DNA of 20,357 bases from UBA11475 sp045593005 (GTDB taxonomy: Bacteria > Bacillota > Clostridia > Christensenellales > Borkfalkiaceae): the NCBI GenBank assembly GCA_045593005.1, contig JAZNVV010000063.1, positions 1 through 20,357 on the forward strand, given 5' to 3'. The notes below the pieces were generated by a model. The model ran no database searches, was not told the DNA's origin, and saw only the letters and a list, made by a program, of their open reading frames with translations. The position numbers and the translations under genes were made by a program. Below, one piece after another: positions 14,683-20,357 of this stretch. Position 1 is the first letter of the stretch; each line of letters opens with the position of its first letter.

Positions 14683-15966
14683 ATGGGTAATCACGAATTA
14701 TTAAATACTATACTTCAACTTGCAGTTATTTTGTTGTTTACTAAAATTTTGGGCTTATTATCAAGACGACTTGGCTTGCCTGAAGTAGTAGGTAACATTA
14801 TCGCGGGACTTTTGTTAGGTACGGCTATTTGGAACAGTATGGGACTTATTGCACCAGACGGGTGGATTTTCCCTATAAAAGAATCGTCGGAACTTCAAAT
14901 CTTTGCAAAAATCGGCGTGTTGCTTATTTTGTTTAAGGCTGGGCTTGAAACTGACCTTAAAGCAATGCGTCAACTTGGCATAACGTCGCTACTTATAGCA
15001 TTTGGTGGTGTGTTAGTTCCACTTGGCTTGGGCTTTTTACTTGGCGTTATATTTTTACCACAATACGGCTGGCATACGTGGATATTTATCGGCACAATTA
15101 TGACGGCGACTTCAGTCGGCATTACTATTGAAACGTTAAAAGCACTTGGTAAACTTAACACAAAAGTCGGCGCAATTATAACTTCAGCAGCGATTATCGA
15201 CGACGTTATCGGTATGATAGTTTTGACGATGGTTATTAGCCTTGCTAATATTTCGGGTGAACAAAATGCCGTTTTATCGGTAATAAATCCGTCTAATCTA
15301 CCTGCAATTACTATTTTATGGATGTTTGTATTCTTTGTTGTGGCTATCGGGGCAGGGTTTATAATAATTAAACTTTTCAACCGTATAAACAAAAAGAAAG
15401 CGAACGTTCATAGAGTCCCTATATACAGCCTTGCAATTTGTTTTATTTACGCGTTCGTAGCAGAAAACGTGTTCGGCGTTGCCGATATTACAGGCGCATA
15501 TTTTGCAGGCGCAATTTTATCCGTTTGCCACAACACGGCACATTACGCTGATAAGAAACTTGAAGTTGGCTCTTATACCATATTTTCACCAATGTTTTTT
15601 GCATATATAGGTATTCAACTTTCCTTCTCGTCGTTTAGAAATATTTCAATAGTTATCGTTGCGATAGTATTTGTGATTTTAGCGATAATGGGAAAAATAA
15701 TAGGTTGTGGTGGAATTGCAATGTTATCTGGCTTTGATAAGAAAGATTCTCTACGTATAGGCGTTGGTATGATTGCCCGTGGCGAAGTTGCTTTGGCAGT
15801 TACGACGACAGGTATTGCAGGGGGATTAATCGGTAACGAATATATTGCTATGACCGTTCTTTTAGTGCTTGTAAGTTCTATTTTAGCGCCTATTTTACTT
15901 AAACTTTTCTATAAAAACGAACCTGAACTTACCGACGTTACTTATGCAGAAGGTTCTTACGAATAA
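14683..15966 (+). CDS. CPA2-family monovalent cation/proton antiporter
   Basis: The 427-residue integral membrane protein has about 12-13 hydrophobic segments. Family landmarks are the first helices with LGLPEVVGNIIAGLLLG (31-47), FAKIGVLLILFKAGLETDL (74-92), the TATS unwound helix (141-144), the paired aspartates Asp173-Asp174 in IIDDVIG that typify electrogenic Na+/H+ exchangers, Lys338, and MIARGEVAL (363-371). The C-terminus lacks the TrkA-N nucleotide-binding domain of KefB/KefC. It probably exchanges Na+ (or K+) for protons at the cytoplasmic membrane. AAGGA precedes the start. Confidence 0.92.
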   Translation: MGNHELLNTILQLAVILLFTKILGLLSRRLGLPEVVGNIIAGLLLGTAIWNSMGLIAPDGWIFPIKESSELQIFAKIGVLLILFKAGLETDLKAMRQLGITSLLIAFGGVLVPLGLGFLLGVIFLPQYGWHTWIFIGTIMTATSVGITIETLKALGKLNTKVGAIITSAAIIDDVIGMIVLTMVISLANISGEQNAVLSVINPSNLPAITILWMFVFFVVAIGAGFIIIKLFNRINKKKANVHRVPIYSLAICFIYAFVAENVFGVADITGAYFAGAILSVCHNTAHYADKKLEVGSYTIFSPMFFAYIGIQLSFSSFRNISIVIVAIVFVILAIMGKIIGCGGIAMLSGFDKKDSLRIGVGMIARGEVALAVTTTGIAGGLIGNEYIAMTVLLVLVSSILAPILLKLFYKNEPELTDVTYAEGSYE

Positions 15967-15995
15967 TTAAAAACAAGAAAAAGCGAATACTAATT

Positions 15996-16862
15996 ATGAA
16001 TATAATTAAAAAAACGTTGATATACGACGACCAGTTGTCGCTTGCCATTTTAGACACGACGGATATGGTCAACGACGCAATTAAAATACATAACCTTTCA
16101 CCACTATCTGCGGCAGCGCTCGGTAGAACTATGACCATTACTACGTTTATGGCGTCGGGGCTTAAAAATGCTACGGATAAACTTTCCGTTACCATTAAGG
16201 GGGACGGTATCGGTGGGGAAATAGTCGTTTGTGGTAATTCTGCACTAAAAATGCGTGGCTATATTGCAAACCCTAATGCTGAACTTCCACTTAAAAGCAA
16301 CGGACATCTTGACGTTGGTGGGTGCGTAGGCAAAAACGGCAGAATAACTATTGTTAAAAGCATGGGGCTTAAAGAGCCGTATTCAGGCACGTCGCAACTT
16401 GTAACTGGCGAAATTGCTGAAGATTTTGCAGCGTATTACACGTTTAGTGAGCAACAACCTACTGCTATTGCGTTGGGTGTCAAAATAGGCACGGACGGCA
16501 CTTGCGTAGGGGCTGGTGGGGTTGTTATTCAGGCGTTGCCCGGCGCTAGTGAAGAAAGCCTTTTTATGGCTGAAGATACCATTTTAAGAATGGGTAATAT
16601 TTCCACGCTTATAGAAGAAATGGGCGTGGACGGCATTGCTGATTATTTCTTTGGACCACTAAAGTTTAACGACAGTTTTCCTGAATATAAATGTCTTTGC
16701 GGAAAGGAATATATAGAAAAAATTCTACTTTCAATGGGCAAAGCAGAACTATACGATATTATAAATACACAAGGTAAAATTTCCGTCAACTGTCAGTTTT
16801 GCGAGACTGACTACGTGTTTACAAAAGAAGACGTAGACGCACTTATATCGGAAACAAAATAA
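15996..16862 (+). CDS. hslO: Redox-regulated chaperone Hsp33
   Basis: The 288-residue protein has the Hsp33 core (SVTIKGDGIGGEIVV, GYIANP, GGCVGKNGRITIVKSMGL, YYTFSEQQPTAIALGV) and the C-terminal zinc switch CLC (Cys233, Cys235) plus CQFC (Cys266, Cys269). Oxidation of these four cysteines releases zinc and turns the protein into an ATP-independent holdase. The start at 15996 fits the family N-terminus, though no clear Shine-Dalgarno sequence precedes it and there is a 29-base gap from the antiporter. It is the second chaperone locus in the window; no CIRCE is seen near it. The TPR gene follows after three bases. Confidence 0.96.
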   Translation: MNIIKKTLIYDDQLSLAILDTTDMVNDAIKIHNLSPLSAAALGRTMTITTFMASGLKNATDKLSVTIKGDGIGGEIVVCGNSALKMRGYIANPNAELPLKSNGHLDVGGCVGKNGRITIVKSMGLKEPYSGTSQLVTGEIAEDFAAYYTFSEQQPTAIALGVKIGTDGTCVGAGGVVIQALPGASEESLFMAEDTILRMGNISTLIEEMGVDGIADYFFGPLKFNDSFPEYKCLCGKEYIEKILLSMGKAELYDIINTQGKISVNCQFCETDYVFTKEDVDALISETK

Positions 16863-16865
16863 ATA

Positions 16866-18545
16866 ATGGACAATATACTTTCAGCCGTACCTACTTTAGC
16901 GTACTACGAAAAACGTGATAAAAAACTTCATGACGACGAAAATTTAAGTGGGCGTATCGCTCTTTGGCTTTCGGCTGAAAAAAATTTGCAAAACGCAATA
17001 ATATATAAAAATCTTGCCACCTTATATGCGCTTGCCGACCTATATGAATGTTCGATAACTTACTGGTATAAATATTTGAACGTCGCAAAGGAAAAGAGTG
17101 AGTTAACGGACTGTTATAACGGTCTTGGTAACGGCTACTTTATGCTAGGTAATCCAAGGGTGGCAAATTATTATTTAAACAAGTCTTTCGTAACGGGTGG
17201 AGCGCTTGACCCAGACAGTCTTAATGAAGAAGTCGTCGATTATTTTATAAACGAAATTGATAAAGGCGACGGCTACAAGATTGTCTATCCACCGGAAAAG
17301 GCTGACTATACAAATTTGTTGTCAAACGCAAAAGACGCTCTTTTAACAGGCGATATAAAAAAGGCATTGTCGCTATATTCGGAAGTGCCTTTAGGCTCAA
17401 AATTTTACGCTACGGCACGCGCAGAAATGTCCGTTGCTGAATTTTTATCGGGCAACACGGATAAGGGGATAGAACTTTCTCACCAAGCGCTTAAAGGGGA
17501 TAAAGATAACGTTTTTGCCCTTTGCAATCTTTCGAGTATGTACTTTGTAAAAGAAGATAAGCAAAATAGCCGTTTTTATTACGAAAGGGCTTTATCTGTC
17601 GGCAGTAACGACCCTGACGATATGCTAAAAATAGCAATGTCGGCTTGCGAACAGCGTGAACATCGCGTTGCCTTAAAGTATATTGACGAACTTATTAAGC
17701 AACGTCCTTACGACGTTAGCCTTAAATATATTTACGGTGTCGCTCATTATAATCTTGGCAATTTACAAGTGGCAAGAAACGCCTTTTACGACGCTCTATC
17801 CCTTAAGGGAAGGGACTGCGTTTTTGAATACGCTTTGCGTCTAACCGATATGGCGATAGAACGTGGGTTAGATGGCAAATTAAACGATATGAAGTATTTT
17901 GTTCAACTTCCACCAGCAGAAGTCGAACTTCAAAAAAACACCATAAAAAAGATGACGGAACTTTCGCAAACGGAACTTGATAAAGCCGTTAAGAAAAAGG
18001 ACAATCTTTTTGCTATCGACTGGGCGTTTTCATACGGTGATCCTGACACGCAAAAAATGTCTGTTTATATACTTGCAAGCACCCGTCATAAGTGGGCTGA
18101 AAAGAAACTTTACGACCTACTTATAAACTGTACTATAACCGATTACGTAAAGCGTATAATTATTACCGTGCTTGTCATTAACGGCTGTAATAAACGTGTC
18201 GGCATGGTTCTTGGCAATATATATCAAAAGACTAAATTTTCTAAATTATCTGACGACGTTCCTATGGCATTTACGTATGCTTACGCAGGATGTACGTCAC
18301 TTTTAGCACCTATCGGCGTAGAAGATATGTCGAAGTATAAAATTGCAACGGAATATCTTTCAAAGACGCTCCCTACAAACTTTATTGAAACGCTTGACGG
18401 GCCGGAACTATCTGTTTTAATAACTCTTGTCGCAAAAGATAAACTTACTTCTGACGACGAAACTATTATTAAAATTTTCAACATAAAAAAAGACAAGTTT
18501 ATAAAACTTAAAGAAAAATTAAACGAATTTAGAACTAAAAAATAG
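16866..18545 (+). CDS. Tetratricopeptide-repeat protein of unknown function
   Basis: The 559-residue soluble protein is built of helix pairs with TPR spacing. Clear units include DCYNGLGNGYFMLGNPRVAN (from about 80), AKDALLTGDIKKALSLYSEV (about 153-174), ARAEMSVAEFLSGNTDKGIE (about 184-203), ALCNLSSMYFVKEDKQNSRF (about 217-236) and YIYGVAHYNLGNLQVARNAF (about 289-308). The C-terminal 240 residues are helical without obvious TPRs. No signal peptide or membrane segment is seen, so it is probably a cytoplasmic scaffold. It starts three bases after hslO with no strong ribosome site, implying coupled translation. Partner and role are unknown. Confidence 0.82.
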   Translation: MDNILSAVPTLAYYEKRDKKLHDDENLSGRIALWLSAEKNLQNAIIYKNLATLYALADLYECSITYWYKYLNVAKEKSELTDCYNGLGNGYFMLGNPRVANYYLNKSFVTGGALDPDSLNEEVVDYFINEIDKGDGYKIVYPPEKADYTNLLSNAKDALLTGDIKKALSLYSEVPLGSKFYATARAEMSVAEFLSGNTDKGIELSHQALKGDKDNVFALCNLSSMYFVKEDKQNSRFYYERALSVGSNDPDDMLKIAMSACEQREHRVALKYIDELIKQRPYDVSLKYIYGVAHYNLGNLQVARNAFYDALSLKGRDCVFEYALRLTDMAIERGLDGKLNDMKYFVQLPPAEVELQKNTIKKMTELSQTELDKAVKKKDNLFAIDWAFSYGDPDTQKMSVYILASTRHKWAEKKLYDLLINCTITDYVKRIIITVLVINGCNKRVGMVLGNIYQKTKFSKLSDDVPMAFTYAYAGCTSLLAPIGVEDMSKYKIATEYLSKTLPTNFIETLDGPELSVLITLVAKDKLTSDDETIIKIFNIKKDKFIKLKEKLNEFRTKK

Positions 18546-18554
18546 AGAATTACT

Positions 18555-19379
18555 ATGAGCAAATTAATTGACGTTGATAAATTATTTTCTTCCTTTGCGC
18601 CACGCTTTATTGCTGAAAATTATTCTATGTTAGAGCCTGATGAGATAGAGGAGAAAATTGATGAAATTTACTATCATTTTGGCAACACGAAACTTGCTGA
18701 ATTAGGCGATAAAACAGTCGTTGAGTATTTTGAAAGTTTTACTATTAGCGACCTAATAAAAATGCTTTCAGATTACGTTTTAAGTGGGTTAGAGCCGTCT
18801 TCTTATTTGACGGATGCAATAATTAAGGCTGATGGTGGAGTGGAGGAACTTTCTTCACTTTTAAAATCGGAAAGCGACGACTTAATTGTCTACGCTATGA
18901 ACCTTTTATCAGATAAAGGAGTAGTGGCAAAGCCCGAATATTTAGATTATATTTTGGATGGTTATGACGATAGAGTTTGTGAACTTGCTACCGAACTTTT
19001 ATCGACTAACGCAGGGGCTGTCGTTGATAAAATTTTATCGGAATTTGACAATGCGCCCATTGATAAAAAAGTAAACCTTATTGAAATTTTATCCAGTGCG
19101 CCAAAGAGTGATAAAGCGTTTGAAATTTTAATTAACGCCTTTTTAGAAAACAAAAATAATTTACCACTTTACGCATACTATTTATCTAAATATGGTGACG
19201 AAAAGGCTTTGCCTTACCTTTACGACGCTATCGAGAGCGATAGCATTGATTACGGAGATTATACCGAACTTAAATGCGCTATAGAAGTGCTTGGTGGAGA
19301 GTGTAAAATTAAGAAAGATTTTTCGCAAGACAAAGCCTTTTTGGCTGTTAAAAAAGTTGAGGATGAAATCAATGGATAA
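18555..19379 (+). CDS. HEAT-like helical-repeat protein of unknown function
   Basis: The 274-residue acidic, all-helical protein contains degenerate HEAT-like pairs, for example VEELSSLLKSESDDLIVYAM, DDRVCELATELLSTNAGAV and KAFEILINAFLENKNNLPL. No catalytic motif, signal peptide or membrane helix is seen. Such proteins usually act as binding scaffolds; no partner is known here. It follows the TPR gene by 9 bases, and its last 8 bases (19372-19379) overlap the start of the phosphoesterase gene, indicating translational coupling and perhaps a shared job. Confidence 0.75.
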   Translation: MSKLIDVDKLFSSFAPRFIAENYSMLEPDEIEEKIDEIYYHFGNTKLAELGDKTVVEYFESFTISDLIKMLSDYVLSGLEPSSYLTDAIIKADGGVEELSSLLKSESDDLIVYAMNLLSDKGVVAKPEYLDYILDGYDDRVCELATELLSTNAGAVVDKILSEFDNAPIDKKVNLIEILSSAPKSDKAFEILINAFLENKNNLPLYAYYLSKYGDEKALPYLYDAIESDSIDYGDYTELKCAIEVLGGECKIKKDFSQDKAFLAVKKVEDEING

Positions 19380-20357
19380 TATAAAAAAACACAGCTTTAA
19401 ATTTACCGTTTTTGCAGACTTTCACTATAAAAAAGGTATGTACGACGCTACCGTAGAAGATTTGAACGTGATTTTTGATAGGGCAAATAAATTTGGCGCA
19501 AAGTTAGTTGTTTCGCTTGGCGATTTTTGTAATGACTATAAAGGCTCGCCTGAAATTGTTGACGCATTCTTAAATAACAAATACAACTTGTCAGTTTATA
19601 ATATTTACGGCAATCACGAACTTGAAACAATCGGCAATACGTTTGAATTTGTAACTCCTTTGCTTACAAACCAAAAAGTTAATTTTGCTAACGGTAAAGG
19701 TTACTACTATTTTGACGTTAATGAATATCGTTTTATTTGTCTTGACACAAACTATTCATTTAATGAAAAATTGAATATTTGGGAACATAATAAAGAGGCA
19801 AGTTGGGGTGCGCCTGATGGTAATATAAAATGTCATTCACTTGCGCCTGAACAAGTAAAATGGTTTTCATTAGTGGTTGAAGATGCTATAGATAAAGACA
19901 AAAAATGTATTATTTGTACACACGCATCATTAGAGTTTTATTCTGGTATAAACGAAAGTCAGGAGATTAAGGAAATTATTAGCAAGGCTAACACTCGCAA
20001 GAAAAACAGCGTTATTTTAGCTATGAACGGACACTATCACACCGACGGGTTTGTTGTTAAAGACGGCGTTTGTTATTTCGATTTAAAGGCTGTTAAGAAC
20101 GGGTTTTGGATGGAGAGTAACGACTGTCACTATCAAAAAGGTCAAGGCTTTTTATTTGCCGATTACGACGGCTTAACGGTTAAAGAAAGCAAACACGTTG
20201 ATTATAACGATTTATCGCAAGGCAAAAACACGTGGTTTTTTGATGCGCCATTATCAGCTAACGTTGAAATTTTTACCGATGGTGAAATTGTTGTTCACGG
20301 TATAGAGTGTGGTTGGGCTTACGGGTTAAAACCTAACGATTATCTATTTACCGGCGT
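19372..20357 (+). CDS. Calcineurin-like metallophosphoesterase (partial, 3' end missing)
   Basis: An ATG inside the end of the HEAT-like gene opens a frame that runs past the window edge, giving at least 328 residues. The five metallophosphoesterase motifs are present: FADFH (Asp16, His18), GDFCN (Asp51, Asn54), GNHE (81-83), ICTH (His184) and GHYH (His221, His223). These bind the two-metal centre that hydrolyses phosphoesters. The segment after about residue 230 looks like a beta-rich C-terminal extension seen in large secreted or cytosolic family members. No signal peptide is visible. Substrate unknown. Confidence 0.88.
   Translation, partial: MDNIKKHSFKFTVFADFHYKKGMYDATVEDLNVIFDRANKFGAKLVVSLGDFCNDYKGSPEIVDAFLNNKYNLSVYNIYGNHELETIGNTFEFVTPLLTNQKVNFANGKGYYYFDVNEYRFICLDTNYSFNEKLNIWEHNKEASWGAPDGNIKCHSLAPEQVKWFSLVVEDAIDKDKKCIICTHASLEFYSGINESQEIKEIISKANTRKKNSVILAMNGHYHTDGFVVKDGVCYFDLKAVKNGFWMESNDCHYQKGQGFLFADYDGLTVKESKHVDYNDLSQGKNTWFFDAPLSANVEIFTDGEIVVHGIECGWAYGLKPNDYLFTG

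Noticed and set aside
14970..15392. 140-codon minus-strand open frame inside the antiporter gene
   Set aside because: It is fully antisense to a well-supported CPA2 antiporter; hydrophobic antisense frames are common opposite membrane-protein genes. No ribosome site or family match was seen.
15967..15995. A CIRCE or separate promoter in front of hslO
   Set aside because: The 29-base gap contains neither a CIRCE half-site nor a recognisable -35/-10 pair, so hslO is taken as part of the upstream gene train.
1..20357. CRISPR arrays, tRNA or rRNA genes, transposases, phage genes
   Set aside because: No regularly spaced long direct repeats, cloverleaf-like tRNA sequences, rRNA segments or recombinase/transposase motifs were seen when reading both strands by eye. 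Only the three short 23-nt copies hint at a repeat family.

Overview
The window looks like a chromosomal stretch from a low-GC Gram-positive bacterium, most likely an uncultured Bacillota/Clostridia lineage. The evidence is an hrcA-grpE-dnaK-dnaJ operon under a consensus CIRCE operator, a prmA-mtaB-HIT-rpsU cluster, an yggS-sepF pair, strong AAAGGAG-type ribosome binding sites, A/T-rich intergenic DNA and TTGAnn/TATAAT promoters. No rRNA, tRNA, CRISPR array, prophage or transposase gene was seen, and no gene-free stretch exceeds 300 bases. A more precise taxonomic call is not supported.

Layout: (1) 1-141 is the 3' tail of an unknown gene, ending at a hairpin terminator. (2) 270-4997 is the class I heat-shock operon hrcA-grpE-dnaK-dnaJ, with a perfect CIRCE in the leader, a 14-bp hairpin between dnaK and dnaJ, and a strong terminator shared with the convergent araC gene. 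(3) 4997-7820 holds a divergent pair, an AraC-family regulator and L-fucose isomerase (fucI). They are driven by two fully interleaved, near-palindromic promoters, with a 21-bp-spaced direct repeat suggesting AraC-type half-sites. This pair sits between dnaJ and prmA, which are often neighbours in Bacillota. (4) 7917-11409 runs prmA, mtaB, a HIT-family hydrolase, rpsU (too short for routine ORF listing) and an unrecognised 134-aa charged protein. (5) 11427-12508, minus strand, is yggS-sepF, whose promoter lies so close to the ATG that the mRNA should be leaderless. (6) 12589-20357 is one long plus-strand gene train: membrane protein, methyltransferase, CPA2-type cation/proton antiporter, Hsp33 (hslO), TPR protein, HEAT-like protein, and a calcineurin-like phosphoesterase cut by the window end.

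How the parts relate: DnaK/DnaJ/GrpE and Hsp33 cover general and redox-regulated protein folding. PrmA, MtaB and S21 concern the translation apparatus. SepF acts at the division septum. The araC-fucI pair is a self-contained sugar-isomerase unit.

The most unusual signal is a 23-nt element (AACGGT-RTY-GTGAAA-RNY-GACCA) present three times: after araC, fucI and sepF. Each copy is in the sense orientation between the stop codon and a terminator-like hairpin. Two of the copies lie in inverted orientation at the two edges of the araC-fucI unit. It is either an uncharacterised 3'-UTR element or the ends of a small mobile or decayed repeat; the sequence alone does not decide between these.
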